DNA of 64,000 nucleotides from Bryum argenteum (GCA_037043015.1 CM073330.1:9566512-9630511), one strand, 5' to 3'; positions 32,890 to 46,998 are shown, numbered from the stretch's first letter. Program-made: numbers and translations. The notes: a model not told the origin generated them from the sequence alone.

Positions 32890-35800
32890 GTAATATAGAT
32901 GTACTTCTTAAACAAGTTCAATATTAACATTTCGAAGCTATATCATTAGTACCCAAGTCTAAAATACTTTGCCTTTATTTTCATGTATGAATTTTTTTCC
33001 AAATTGTGTTTTTTTGGCTAAAAATAGGCAGGTGCATTTACGGGTTAAGAAATGATGATCTGGGTGCTTTATTCGAGGAGAACAGCTCCAACTGGGTCCT
33101 TTTGGGGCTTTTTTTGATTCAAAGAATCTGCTGACATGTACTATCAAATACTGTTACCTCTTGCAGAGTGCCATCAATTTTTACCTCACTTGAGCCGTGG
33201 CCAAATCTGAGCTTCACTTTAGTGTACAAAATGCTAAGATTTTTGATGTGAGAGGTTATTGTACTGGTTCATTAAAAATTTACTCATTTTTTTCTTATTG
33301 CCACATTCAACAACAAATATGTAGGGATAAGTTGAGAGTTTTTGAGAGTTTTGAAAGTGGGAAAAGGTCGGTTTAAATGCACATATTGTTATAATGTTAT
33401 AAATTTATAAGTGAGATAAATTTTGCATATAGCTTTTAAATAAAACAATGTGTGTTGTACAAAAGGTTTCTATTAACCCCTAGAGACTTTTAATGCAAAT
33501 TCTCCTAAATTACAAAATTTATCTCTTTTTCTTGAGGCCTAAAAAAGCTCAATCTTTAGAGGCAATATTTAGAAGACCCAACTGTAAGATCTCAAATTTC
33601 ACTTGACATTTTACTCACACATCAAATTTGAACTGTTGATTTTTTTATTTAGAATAGTTAAAGTTGAACACATCAAATTTGAATTTTCCTCGTGGAGAAA
33701 CCATTTTGGGTTTTAACCCCCGAATGTCCTTGATGTCGGAAAAGAATATTTTGAATGAAACTTTGAAGAGCAATAAAGTCTTCAATTATAGAAAAAATCA
33801 CTTGATTTGTGTCGCAAATCAAGTCTAGTTTGTATGTCACAAATTGCACACCTATAGAACGAAATATAAATTAGTGACATGTTTCTTAGTAAAGGCAGAT
33901 TTTGTTTTTGAATATAAGGCTACGCTTGGCAACAACTTGAATTTCACAATATCTGACCCAATACCGCAATAATTTGAATATCACAATATTTACCGGTCAC
34001 GACACATTTGCCAACCAATCGCCATTGTGACATTGAATTTTACAATATTGGAGAATTGCGATATCTCATAATAAGAAAAATAGCTAGGTCTAACCACTGT
34101 ATTTCTCAATATTCAAAACTCCCTCCAAAATACAACCATTTTCATCTATTTTCAAGTTTTTCTTCCTAAATTTGTCAAACATTGAGGTTTAGGAATTCAT
34201 TAAAAAAAGATTCACAACATTCACAAACTCATTCAAAAGGCACCTCCTCACCATTCAATGTTTTCTCAAACCAAATATATATAACGTGGTACATGTTTTA
34301 GTGTATTGTTGTTATAGTATATTTCTTCTAAAAATATAATCTACACAAAGATCAAAAAAGCGAAATGAGTTTACAAGATTTTGCATGAGGTACCCAACTT
34401 GAATTTTCTACATGGAAAATAATAACGACCAAATTTGTTGGAGTAACACTTTCCGATTCCCCCTTTGCACCACACACACAATATCTCCCAAACAATGCCC
34501 AAAAAATTCTTTTACACAAAACTTCCGATGCTACAATCTTGCAAATGGAAAACCAACCAATGACCAGTTTTTGAAATAGTAACTAAAGAACAGGTACAAT
34601 ATCTTATGGTTGAGATCTCAAAAAAGAGTTCTAAAAATTGGTTCACACCATGGGGTAGAAAATTACAGTTTTGAGGTTTCAAGCTTCCAAAAAGCACAAG
34701 AATCTCTAGGAGTTTTTCTCCACTTTTTCCATACATAGCACTCAAGTTGATAATCATGCATTTTATTTTATTTTATATTTTTAGCAAAAATTACATTTCT
34801 TGGAATTAATAAATTGAAGTGAATGACATATCAAATCAACCGCCTGGTCGCCATTGACGGACGGACGCTCTTGCGAGTTTCATTCAATTCACCCACATCG
34901 TACTCGTCTTCTGAATGCGAACTGAGATTGAAGTACAAACAGCCACCAAATGTAATTAAAGACGACATACCCTACGACATAAGTGATTGTCCTCCCACAT
35001 CCATCACATGAAAACAAATTGGTTACCTCAAAACAAAAAAACAGCAGCATTATTCGTACTAGGCCTCATTAATCCTAAAAGCATGACAATATTTTTTTTC
35101 CTATCTAAAAAGAGCCCAAATGTATGGAATGAGAGGAAGATTATTTATTTGGACGAGAGGATATTACTAGATTGTTATGACATAGAGAATTGGAGTCAAG
35201 ATAAATTATTGTGAAAACTAAAACTAAGAACATTATCTCATTTTTAATGCGAATTCATTGAAAATAAGTGTCAATTTGGGCAACAAATAATAATCAAATG
35301 GTACTCTCGTTTCTAGAAAACTAGATATTGTAATTGCACTACATACTTTTTGTACTACTTAGGGTGGGGACTGGGGAGTAGGTCCTGGTAGGGGAGTTTT
35401 AGATCCATGTACAAAAGGAGATCTTATATATTTACCTTCATATGACAAAGATTCTTGTACCAAGAAAAATTGCAAATCGATTCGTTGGCTCGAACGATTA
35501 GTTTGGAATAGTGGAGCCACTCCAAATTTTAAAGAGAATTTTGAGTTTGGAATAGTGGAGCCACCCCAATTTCAAAGAAAAATTTGAGTTCAAAAAAGAT
35601 TCTGTGTGCTAAAATGCATGCCATGTCTTCATAACATGCTAGATTGACTCAAGATTTGTACGGCAAGAAATAGTTTTGAGTTGAAATTTAACCCAACAAG
35701 TAAATTTGAAACTCTTTGGTGGATGTAGAAGATATAGCTATTCAAGAGAAGTTTATTCTTTTATTTTAGTTGATTTTTTATGGAAACATCGTTGCAAACC

Positions 35801-37744
35801 AAATAATAGTATAGGCGTATTTTGCAAATCTAGTATCAAAATGATTTTAGTATAGTAATAATCCAACTAAATGTTGTTGAGTTCCATCCTAAGATCGAGT
35901 TCCATCCTATGCTCCATATTGTACAAACCAGAAACAAAAAAAAACTCCTTGCACAATTACACTTACCATTATTCTATACCATCTTGGATGAAATACGAGA
36001 TTTTTGGTGCTGCAACAATTGGAATCCAATCCAAAAAGAAAGCTTGTCATGGAATAAAGAAGTTGTGGTTCTTCAAAGTTTCAGCACTTCATTTGAGATG
36101 TTGAATTTAAACATTGTACAACATTTTAAGGTCATATTCTCCAAAGTTCTTGACAAAAAGTAAAAAACAAAAAGTCTTATTTTCTTTGTTTCACTCCCCC
36201 TCCTATTTTGGCTCTCCTTCTACACAAAACTAGAGTTGTCCTCTTCGACAAGTTGATAAAGGGCGACCGCATGCCACCCTTTGCTCGAACCTCCCTCGCC
36301 CTTTGCTTGAACCTCTATCGCCCCACCCATTTGACGCAGCGTGTGGAGCGACCGGAGGTAGGCAAAGGGCGACCACCACTTGCCCTTTGTTGAGTTGTCA
36401 AAAAAAACAACGCTGCACAAAACCTCTATTCTGTTAAAATGACACTATGCCATGTGCCACTTTGTCACACCAAAACTTGCATTTGCATGCCTATACAACG
36501 ATCTACTCCGCAATATAACACTTTTTAATGTAAAATTACCCATATTTACGTTGTAATAATCAGTATTCTATAATATCACCTTCAAATACTGCATAGTCAT
36601 GTGGTTTCAAGATTGCCGTTCATAAAAGTGAGGAGTGCAACTTTAGCGGAATAGGGGTTACAAATTTTGTTGCTTAATAACCCCATTTTCATTGAGACCA
36701 CAACAAAGATTGTTTTGGTTGACATCATGAAATTAGAATTCATCACTTGTACATTCTTTGAAAATAATTTGTTGTGCATCATTGTTTGGCTAGCTAGATA
36801 TCCACATCTTTCTAGACCAACTTTTTTTTCTTCTAGAAGAAACAAAAATCATCAAGATTCCATCCAATAACAAAGTAACACACTCTAGGCAAAATAAATA
36901 ATTCAAATGAATTCGGGCGAATCTAATAGTCAGAGAATATTGAACTATTTTGATGGTTCGGACACATTCATTTCATAATTCCCATTGGATGGAAAAGCCC
37001 TTTTCTTTAAAAATATGCATACAAATGATAGACTGTAGTTATTATATGAATGATTCAATGACTCCTTTTTCGGAGTGATTTTTGGAATGACTACCGATTT
37101 CATGATAAGTTGCATCCGTTTTGATGAGCTTCTTTTTGCTTTTTGCATTCTAGTGGATAGTGGATTGTGTAGCAAATAATTGGAACCGTCTTGTAGTGGT
37201 GAAATTTTGGGAGTGGGTGGATGTTGTAATTTTTGGAATCTAAGTAAACATATATCACAACTTCGTTGAGATAATGAGATTACACTAAAACCTTGTTGTT
37301 GTGTTATATCTTGTTAATGAATGAAAATATTGTAGTAAAAAGGTAGAGGGCCATATTCGTGATTTCTTTTGACATGATATGAGATTCTTGGGATTTATAA
37401 TGTTGATAATTTGTTGCGCTTTGTCTTCACTTCTTTTGTGCTTGCGACAATTTTAAATCAAAATGAGAGTTGTGAAAGTTGTGGTGTAAAACAAATGTGG
37501 CCTTGTAGGCAAGACGGCTTAATATTCTTAAGTAGATCGAGAGCATATATAAAAGGAAGTTACATGTGTGCAAACTATGTGACTTACGACATCTCCAATG
37601 TAGGCATGTTCAACACAATCAACTTGTTGACTTTGGCGTGCATACATTAATTTTTACTTGAAACATTGTAGCCTTGTTTGCTGTGTAGGCAAACCTATAC
37701 AATAAATATTAAGTAGATCAGTTGTCATGACAACATCTCAACTT
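32890..37744. other. Intergenic, old repeats
   Basis: I found no supportable gene. Contents I can see: a dispersed-repeat copy from TTAA 33713-33716 to about 33920; a 44-bp direct duplication (AGTTTGGAATAGTGGAGCCA...) at about 35499-35588; and a possible small MITE at about 36237-36400 with GACAAGTTGATAAAGGGC and, inverted, GCCCTTTGTTGAGTTGTC at its ends. Open frames are short and lack splice or motif support. Confidence 0.55.
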
Positions 37745-37749
37745 CCTTT

Positions 37750-38726
37750 ATCCCCTAAACGTCCCTAGTGTCGAAAAACGACATTTTGGATGAAGGGCAG
37801 AAACTTTGAAGAGCCATAACTTCTTCTTCCAAACTTTGTTCTTGACGAAATCACTTGGGTTAGGTCACAAATCAAGTCTAGTTTGTGTGGTAAAAATTGC
37901 AGACTCATAAAACAAAGTATGAATAAATGGCATGGATTTTAGTGAAGGCAGCCTTTGTTTTTTGGTTTTCAATTATTTGGCATGTTTTACCATTGCAAGC
38001 CAATCATGTGAAATCTAAAATAGTATTTCATGAATTTTTTTTTCATAGGTTTGATATTTAAATGCATCGCAAAAACTTTGTAGTTGGAAGTTTTTTGATC
38101 TAGATAACTTTGGTATTGGCTTTGCAATGATGTTTCTACGATGAAAAAAGTGAAAAAATGGATGATTTTTGAAGAGCTAGATCTCCTTCATCCACCGTTA
38201 GATTTTGAGTTTATTTTTTGGGTTGGATTCCAATTATAGTCTTTTTTTAGTGGTAGAAACCTTGACCCAATCGAGGATATATTGAAGAAAAGGCATGGAT
38301 TTGAGTGCAAGGGGTCTAGTTTTGGACTCTTTTTCCTTTATAAAATTTTTGGCAGTTTTCACGACTACAAGGCTACTATTTGAGCCAAGATTTTTTTTTT
38401 ATGAATTTTTTTGGTATAAGAGTGTCTTTGAGATGAAGATGAACAACTTTCTAGTTGCTGATTTTTTGATTGCAAATTTCATGTTGGTAGTATTTTCACT
38501 TCAAAGTGGAAATGATGGTATTTTGTAGCCTGTTTTGCGCACTAATATGTTGTGATCTCGCAATCTATGAGTTCCTATGAGTCAAGTTTTGGTCCACATG
38601 ATCTACTACAAGTCTATTACAAGTTTGTACGGTTGAGATCTGAATAGCTTATCTTTATTTTTATCTATATCACTTTTCTTGAAAATGAGTTTTTGGCTAA
38701 AAGTACCCCAAGGACGTTTAGGGGTT
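37750..38726 (+). mobile_element. TTAA-bounded non-autonomous element, ~980 bp
   Basis: The left end CCCCTAAACGTCCCT (37753) and the right end AGGACGTTTAGGGG followed by TTAA (38711-38729) are inverted repeats. The left flank reads TTTAT, a worn TTAA. Ends of the CCCYTAAACG type with TTAA targets are characteristic of piggyBac-superfamily elements. No transposase is encoded. Confidence 0.6.
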
Positions 38727-41300
38727 AAGCAAATTGTTGTGCAAATTCATGAACAAGAATGTAGCTTCCTTGTTGAATGTCAAACACCGAGCTTCCTTGT
38801 ACAGTACCCACTAAGAAGTTTACGTTCAGAGCAAGAAGAGATAACATACCCCCAAATTTCAAATGATCACCATGTTTGTAAATTCTATCCAAATTGCAAA
38901 TTATGAAGTGTGAGAGTAAGGTAGTGAATTTTTCTTTGCCAATGCATGAAAAATCTCTATAAAAAGTGTAAATTGATTTGATAACTTTAGTATCTTTTAA
39001 CTTACTTTTAGTATCTACCTTTAGATGTTATGAAGATCATTTCATGGTGAGGTTTGTTGGGAAAAAGAGTATAAATATCTCTCTAGCAACCTCTTTTGAT
39101 GCCCTTTACATATATGTGGCTTACATTCACAAATATTGAGGTGAGTTAGTGTGAGAGACCTTGATGTTGTCTCTTATTGAAAAAGTTACATACACATTCT
39201 AACGTGCAGTGATTGCTCATGACCTTTTCTTACACATGAGGCTTGGATTAGCACGAAAGCAATTAGTTTTGATAGCGTTGGCTACATTTCAAGCACTTTG
39301 GTGGTAGTGTCATGGAATTTGGTTATTCGAGGTGGTAGTTATGATCACTTAAAGTTGCTTTTGTTTACCGTGACATTTACTTAGAGTACAAAAGTTCAAT
39401 GTTGGGCTTCATGGGGGGTACAATTCAATCTTTTTCTAAAAAAGAGTTGCGGATATAGAAAGTGTATCGAAATAGCTTTCTTTAGAGATGGTTGAAGGTT
39501 TTCATTGTTTCATGCCTCAGCAATAGTAGCTCCAATAAGAGCTAAGGATAAATAGTAGATAATATGTTAAAAAGCTGTATATTAAGATAGAATTTCAAGT
39601 TTTTATTGGAATTTCTTCAAATGATGATATAGAATACTACATCATCTTTCCGATACAATTTGTAGTTGGTAATTTGGATTATTTTTGTGAACATGGGAAT
39701 TGTTTGAAGATTGGGGCATGATCTCTTCTTTCATTCCTGAACGTAAACTTGTTGGTGGGTACTGTACATGACGAGGAATATAAGCCAAATGAGAAGACTG
39801 ACACAATTCAACTGAATAGGTAATACAAGTCATGCTCCTCTACAGCACCGCAAGTATCATGTTTCAAAAAAATGGTCTTTCCTTCTTCTACCCTAAAGGT
39901 TCAAGAAAGTCAAAATGGCTATTTAGGATCCCCATAATAGCAAATTTCAGCCAACTTTGACCTATATAATTTCACAAATGAAGAAGATTCAACAACTCAA
40001 CTTTGACATGTGAACTGAAATGCAAGTCAACTTCAAGATCCTACGGTTGGATCTTCTTAATGATGCTTAGGTTTGGTTTTTATGAGACAAAAGTAGAAGG
40101 AGGTCATTTCCTTCATGAGTCTTTAATTTTTGATTAGATTTGTTGAATTGAATTCCAATCTAAGTTTACTTTCTGTAATAGAAGGCTTTGTTCAATCCAA
40201 TACATTTTAGTGCAAGACATTTAGCTTCACACTATTTTTCTTTATGAAAATTGAGGCACTGTTCACCATAGCAAGGTTTTTTTTTTAAAAAATCAAGAAT
40301 TTTTTTCTAGTGCTTTGTTTTTGGTAGGGTAATGCGGATGAGAAACTTTCTAGTTGGTGCATTTATTATTGTAAATTTTAGTTGTGTATAGCGTTTCCAC
40401 TTCAAACTTTAATGGAAAAATGATGGAATTTTAGTATTTTTTCTGAGTACATATACATTGTGATCTTGCATTCTATAAGGCCTCACACCTCGAAATTTGA
40501 TTCACATCTTGAATGTTAACAAATCCATTACAACATTGCACGATCATGAACTTACCTTCATTTACATCTACGACACTTGGTGTATAAATATGAAACAATC
40601 TAATAAAATCCTACTCTAAATCCACCCATCTTACTTAATTTTCAATTACATTTTCAATTTTCAATTATGAATGATGAACCACATATTGGATGAACGTAGA
40701 AACCTTGTAGCCACTGTCTGTACGTAGAAGAGCATCACTCAAAGTGAAAGTACGTAGACCAGCTCCTTCAATCGATCGAATGACTCCCACGTACAACAAA
40801 TGATAAGATTGAAGAATGTATAGCTAGAAGCCAGTGAGTGCAAGGTAAGTTGATGATAGCATTTCATGCATGAACTCAAGATCACCAATCAATATTACTG
40901 AGGTTTAGTTTGTAGCTAGCGAGCTAGCAAAAGGGAACGTTGAGTGGCATGGACTGTCAGCTAGCTAGCTAGCTTAGGCTCCCTGACTGTGTGCCGAATT
41001 GCATAGCCGCGAGCTGAGAGAGGCTGGGCTGTGACAGCAAATGGTGTCGGAGCCATCGCTGACACTCCTGGCCTGTCATCTCTCTCGCACCGCTCGCAAC
41101 AGCTCCCTTCCCAACAACAATCTCTCTGCAGGTTACCCGGGCCTCCAGGTGCTTGCTACCCCTAGACTCTGATCCACAACAATGATCAGTCACATTTTGA
41201 GCTCCAACAGGTCGAATAATGCTCAGATCAGGTCGCTATGGCGGGATAGGAACGAGCTTGCTTTTTTCGGTCATGGCGGCGAGCAAGGAGGCGAACGCCT
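38727..41300. repeat. Repeat-derived DNA with an inverted pair
   Basis: About 105 bp at 38778-38885 (TGTACAGTACCCACTAAGAA...) recurs inverted at about 39660-39785. About 400 bp at 40040-40460 is a diverged direct copy of 38180-38560. These relate to the element at 37.75 kb. Tandem CTAGC units lie at 40915-40973. No gene is seen, though 40970-41220 may hold untranslated 5' sequence of the ATL gene. Confidence 0.5.
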
Positions 41301-41960
41301 GGGGGCGCTCTAGTTACAGCTAGTGTTGCTGTCTGCGAGAAATGGGAGTGCTGCAAGGTTCGGCACCGCCGCTGTAGTTACAGTTGGTGTTGGTATCTGA
41401 GAGAATGGGAGCGCTCGCGCTTTGCAGGGTCCGGCATTGTCGCTGGAGTTACAGTTAGCGTCGGTATGTGAGAGAAAATGGGAGTGCAGGGTCCAGCAGT
41501 GGGTCACTAGTTACAGTTAGTGTCGGTTGGCGTCTGAGACCGCTATTTGCAGGGTCCCGCAGTGGCACTGTAGGTTGGTGTCTAAGAGAAGGGGGTGCGC
41601 AGTTTGCAGGGCCGGCATTAGCGCCGAAGTCAGAGGTGGTGTTGGTGTCTTGACGAAGATGGGAGTGCATGGTTTGGCAGTGTTGGTGTCAGAGAGGATG
41701 GGAGTGCAGGGTCCGGCGATGTTGGTGTCTGCGAGAATGGGAGCACTGCCGAGGCGCTCTAGTGTCAGTTAGTGTTGGTGTCTGAGAGAAATCGAAACTG
41801 TAGGACCCGGCAGTGACGCTTTAGTTGCAGCTAGTGTTGGTGACCAAGAGAATGGGAGTGCAGGTTCCGTCATTGGTGCTGTAGTTAAATTTAGTGCGAG
41901 TATCTGAGAGAAAATGGGAGTGAGGGGACCGGCATTTGCGCTGTAGTTAGTGAGAGTTCC
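41300..41960 (+). repeat. Minisatellite next to the ATL start codon
   Basis: About ten degenerate units of roughly 58-75 bp with consensus parts GTTACAGTTAGTGTTGGT, GTCTGAGAGAATGGGAGTGC and AGGGTCCGGCA. The last unit ends within about 20 bp of the ATG at 41976, so the array makes up the proximal promoter or 5' leader. Confidence 0.8.
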
Positions 41961-41975
41961 ACTGCGGGGTGCGTG

Positions 41976-44900
41976 ATGTCGTCGGCCTCAAACGAAGCAG
42001 TAGCGACGCCGCTGCGGAGCTTTGTATACCCACCAGAGGGGCAGCAGCCGCAACCGCAGCAGCACGGGAAGGGCTCAAGCCCGCATTTAAACGCGTCAGT
42101 GGTGGTTATAGTAGTAATTCTAAGCGTTGTGTTCATACTCTCCGGGTTTCTGCACTTGCTAGCGCGCTGCTTAGGGCGGCGTCACCGGACTCCGCCGCCG
42201 CGACACCACAGTCCTTTGGTGAGCGCGCTTCATGGACAGTTGCAGCACTTGTTCCACCTGCACGACGCGGGAGTGGAGCAGGCGTTCATAGATACTCTCC
42301 CCGTGTTCAGCTACGGCTCCATTCGTGGTTTGAAGGATAGCGCGGATTGCGCTGTCTGTCTGACTGAGTTTGGGGATGACGATCGTCTTCGCTTGCTGCC
42401 CAAGTGTAAACATGCTTTCCACATCGAGTGTATTGATACTTGGTTGCTTTCCAACTCCACTTGCCCGCTGTGCCGCCGCAGCCTCTTGCCTGATCCTGGT
42501 ACCCCCTCCTTCCCACCTTTGTCATACTAAATTATGATGCGCTGGTTTTCGCATCCGGGGCTTCGGGGGTTTTAAACTGAGATGATTCAAAGTGCAACTT
42601 GCTCAGAAAATGGCTTGGGTTGTAACATTTGGAGTGCGATGATCTGAAGACCGTTTTTTGGACATATGGGGTCCTAAGCCTCATTAAAAAAAGCTAATTT
42701 AGCACTCTGACACCTGGGTGTTGTTAATTTTGAGCATGATGTTTAAAGATATGTTGTAAAATTTCTACTACTGCTTGTTTTGAAGGATATCTTACTCAAC
42801 TTGCACTACGTTCTGAATTGGATTCAGGAATGCATTCGGGAACCCGCGAGGAGCTTGGAGCTTCCACATCAGACATGATGCACTCCAACAGGTAAAAAAC
42901 GCGTTAAATTTTGGAATGCTCATTCTGGTTAGCCATGTGAAGGTTTGATCTCTAAAGAAAAATTTGCACACGTGTTGGTACATAACATCATCTTATTTTA
43001 GAATATTGCAATGAAACTGCCATATTTCGATTGAACTTCTGTTCTTAAAAGTAAGGCTCACAACACTAGACAATGACCTTAACATCTTTTGGAAAAAATA
43101 TCCAGGAGAGTAACAATGCTTGATAATCAACACCTAGGAGAGTAACACTGACAGATTCGACAATCGGTTAAAGTGATTCTTTTAGCTTCGTTTATTTTGA
43201 GCACGGGTATGGGTTATGGGTCAAACACACTGTTTGTTTTTGACACTGAGAAATTCTACTGTCATGTTTCCAAGTGGCTTTAATTCTAAACTGATCGCGA
43301 CCGTCACTGATATGAAAGTGTTGAAACGGTGGTGATGCACTGCCAGGTTCATATGCCCCGAGCAGCAACAGCCACGAGTAGTAGCCTCACTCCACGGGAG
43401 CATCCACGGGAGTTACCAGAACAGTTTCCGAATCTGCGACGTCGACGAACCAGAATCGGAGAACGAGATTCAAGAAATCGAAGAAGAAGATCACGCCATA
43501 GTTCCATCAACAGTAATGGAAACACCATCTCCATTCGCACCCACCATCCGAGTCATGGACCAAAACGGCTCCCCGAAGATCCTCAAAGTAATCTTAGGTC
43601 GCGTCGCCCCCGGAGCCACAGACTCCCGCAAGCTTACAAGCAGAGGTACTAACAAATCCACTAAAATGGCACTTCCACAAGCATCTACCTACCATACCAG
43701 TATTATTTGTAATATAACCACTACCCTTCGTAAAATCACCTCTGTTCTCAGGACTGAAGTCATTGTGGTCTCACCCAGTTTGAGCCCAAATTCGCACAAT
43801 CCAATTACTCTTAATCCGGCCACTTTTACTGACTATTGCCAATTTAACGGACTTGCTTGGAAATAGGTGCAAGATGCTACTCCATGGGGAGTTACGAGTA
43901 CATCGTGGATCCTGCGAGCTGGGAGTTGATGATGGCGCCGACGCCATATCCCGGACGACCCCAGCAATTGCTTATGCTCGACTGGGCTTCTTCGGGCTCA
44001 CCGATGAAGGGTACTCATCGGAGTGCTCTGTCGGATGGGATTCCGGAGGTGGGACTAGATGGCAATGATGAACTGTTTTGGGCGAGCCGGGGGCTTTATA
44101 CTCCGCACACGCTTTCGAGAGTGCGGGAGTTGCTCACTCCGATTGGAAGTGAGTACTCTGGTGCTGCTTTCTCGCCTGCCCCGTTCACCCCAGGTCTCGA
44201 TCTCTTCACTCACTCACTCTCACTTCTATTGCTGAGATTTTGGTTTTTCTTGCTATAACTGTTCACTCTGCTTTCTAGATTCTATGAAAGAGAATCTCGC
44301 TTGTCGATCACAAAATATGCTGAAACAATCATGCTTCTTCTTCACACACTTCCTTCTCTAAGATCCATCCTTACTTCAGCCATTTTCCGAACAAGACTCC
44401 TATTGTAACAAATGTGAGGTCCTCAGGAATGAGTAACTAGAGACATTTAACAACTCACATGTGCCACGACTGAAGTTTGTTACATACATAAGATGAGTCA
44501 TTTTCATAATCGTTTCTCTGCCAGTAGCATCCCTTTTCGAAATCCATCATCTTTCCTTCCTTTTCTACACAATCGTGCTTCTCTACACATGCTTGATACG
44601 AAGTGGTGTGAACAAAAAGCAGGTGTTCGCGGAGACAGATGGATAGACATCGACATAGAACAACAGCATCAACAAGGCGAGATTGTCGAAGATTCGGATT
44701 CAGATTCAGATTCCAAGAGATGGATAAAGTCATCAACGCCATCGCCATCACAAAAGCCACCACCAACAGCAGCAACAGAGCCTGTATCTGGAGAGCTCCC
44801 GAAACAACGGTGCTCATCGTTGAGTCGATTGCCAGAAGGCAAAGTGAGTGTGAGCTGGTACCGGCGCTCACTCTCAGCAGGTGAAGTGTCAGCACAAGAC

Positions 44901-45062
44901 TCAGCTGCAAAGGAGGAGCCCAAATCAGTGAGCAAACAAGGCTCCTCATTCTCTCGCCGGTTCTCGTTGAACTGGCTCATGGGACGAGACAAGCGCGTTG
45001 TGTTCTCGGCTACTTCGCCTGAGTCTCCAGAGCAACGAACCGCCGCCGCCACCATTGTGTAG
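41976..45062 (+). CDS. RING-H2 finger protein, ATL family (ATL13/ATL46-like), E3 ubiquitin ligase
   Basis: Exons 41976-42498, 42828-42891, 43347-43645, 43867-44193 and 44623-45062 have GT-AG borders, agreeing phases and 550 codons before TAG 45060-45062. One membrane helix lies at about residues 41-63 (SVVVIVVILSVVFILSGFL). The GLD-type segment GVEQAFIDTLPVF precedes a C3H2C3 RING-H2 (about 124-165) with CAVCL, the pair KHAFH, then CIDTWL and CPLC. Past the RING are the ATL13/46 signature ARCYSMGSYEY (about 298) and a long acidic Ser-rich tail. ATL proteins are membrane-anchored E3 ligases that pass ubiquitin from an E2 to targets, often in defence or growth signalling; the target here is unknown. 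The ATG at 41976 is preferred; no upstream in-frame ATG is seen. The 64-base second exon is needed to join the phases. Confidence 0.93.
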
Positions 45063-46580
45063 CTTTCCTTTTTCCTTTCCTTTTGTTTCATTAACTCTCT
45101 TTATTGTTCAGAGCGAGCCTCATGGGCATGATTTTCAGTGTAAGATGAAGGGTCTATTTTTTTGAGAAGTTGAGACAATGTGCTCGATCTACTGCAACTT
45201 GAATTCGAGCATTCAGGCTTTTCTCAACTTTTTGGTCCCGAGAATGTACGCAGCAGTCCAGTCGCTAGAGCTTTCATTGTGTAGCAGTGATCTTGATAAT
45301 GTCGTAAAATGGCTATTTGGAACTTTAAATCGGCGGTGTATTACAGATATGGCAGAGTTGAAATGAAGAAAACATTTGGGAATTTCAAACTAGTAAGGAA
45401 GTTTAAGTGAAAGAAATTACTAGTTCGTAATGTATCTATAGGCTCCAAATGGGTCCCTATCTGACTATCGTGATTGTCTAACAGTTCGACAGTGTCGTAC
45501 AAGACAGTGTTTTCTCAACTTTCGAAGCATGAACTTGAAACTATTTGCACGTTGTAGAGTTTTTCCATAAGTTTTCGTAAAGACCTTTCATGTTTTAAAA
45601 TTCCTCATAGTACTTAAGATTTTCATGATCAAAGCTTGAAAACACTTCTACGGCATGCTAAGAATTTGCACAAAACTCGAGTATATATTCCTTTATTCCC
45701 AAAATCAACCCAAAATTAATTAGGTGTATGGGTGATGGTATGGTTGGGGTACCCAAAAAGGTTGTCTCATGAACAATTGCACTCTATATTGGTGTGTCAA
45801 ACAAATTCATTTTCAAATTCCTATTCAAATTCCCATTTCTAGGTGAGTGAGAAATGTGTCTAAGATTCTATCATACAAATCATAGAATTTCCATTTTAAT
45901 ATCTTCAATATTGTCAAAGAGTGACCTTTGTAGTCAAATGGAGGTAAGCTGAAATTTTAAAGGCCACTCTTTGACAATATTAAAGATATTAAAGGCATGT
46001 GATGAAAAATTATCGGACTGAAAATCGAGATGGTGAGATCATGCCCACGGTTGGGCGTGTTGGAGGCGGAGTACTACTCTCGACGACACAGAATGCTCTA
46101 CCTCACTGACATCAGCGTTGAATAATTTCCCTACTTCTCAACGTTGAGAATGATAATAACAATGATAACAATGATAATAACAGCGCGATTGCTTCAACAC
46201 CAATTACCTTCGGATCGAACTGATAATACTTATCCTACAATGAAACAATGGATCATACACAAATGTACAAAAAGCAAACCAAGATGATCTCAAGTCAGGA
46301 ACTGGCCCTCATCAGCACGGTCTACTCTGTTCCTTTCACAAAATGGAATTGATGCATTTGGGTATCCGCACCTAGCCTGTGAGTAAACAAATGGTTGGTC
46401 CACCAAATGGGAAAACCGAACGAGAATACTAGAAATGTCTGCTGAAAGATTAGAGGCATCCGTCACAACAGCTTTCGGCCAGACAAGAAGAGAGGAATCT
46501 GCAAAGACACGATGCTAGAAAATGAAGGGACGATGCATTTGTAGCAGTCGCACGAAGGCTGTTCACAGTATGAGCACTTC
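45063..46580. other. Intergenic flank of the ATL gene and duplication
   Basis: Apart from the dispersed repeat (45430-45990) it contains an AATGATAA-rich low-complexity patch near 46150-46185. No gene is seen. Confidence 0.5.
45430..45990 (+). repeat. Dispersed repeat, copy A of 4
   Basis: It shares GCTCCAAANGGG, TTTCGAAGCATGAA, TGTAGAGTTTTTCCATA and TTTGCACAAAACT with copies at about 52830-53490, 54190-55070 and 58230-58700. Its tail (45900-46040) looks rearranged, with one segment inverted relative to 58.6 kb. Confidence 0.65.
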
Positions 46581-46998
46581 AGGAGAGGTAGAGGCGTAAG
46601 ATATTTGATTCTAGATATGATATTTATCATGTACACCATTTTCTACATGAGAACTTTTTGTAGATCTATGTGTATTACACAATCTAGTAGTACTCGATAC
46701 ATTGATACTGTATCAAGATTGTTCTCTAAAAGTTCATCACTACGTGTTGATCTTAAACCAGACTACTTCTTGCACAACCGAGACTCAATGTACCGACACC
46801 AGACACCAGTGATGTCTGTGGAAAGATGCACACACTGCAATGAGTGTTTCACTTATCATGAATCACAATGTGGTACGATGTTCAAGATTCATCTACTTCA
46901 TCCAAGTATGAATGAATAGGTGAACAAAGTCCGTTCATCAATACCCAACATATCCTACAAATTTGGATACTATACTCTCTCCATAACATAATTGAAGT

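Noticed and set aside
44455-45091. Long minus-strand frames opposite the last ATL exon
   Set aside because: They are complements of the acidic Ser-rich coding exon and lack independent support.
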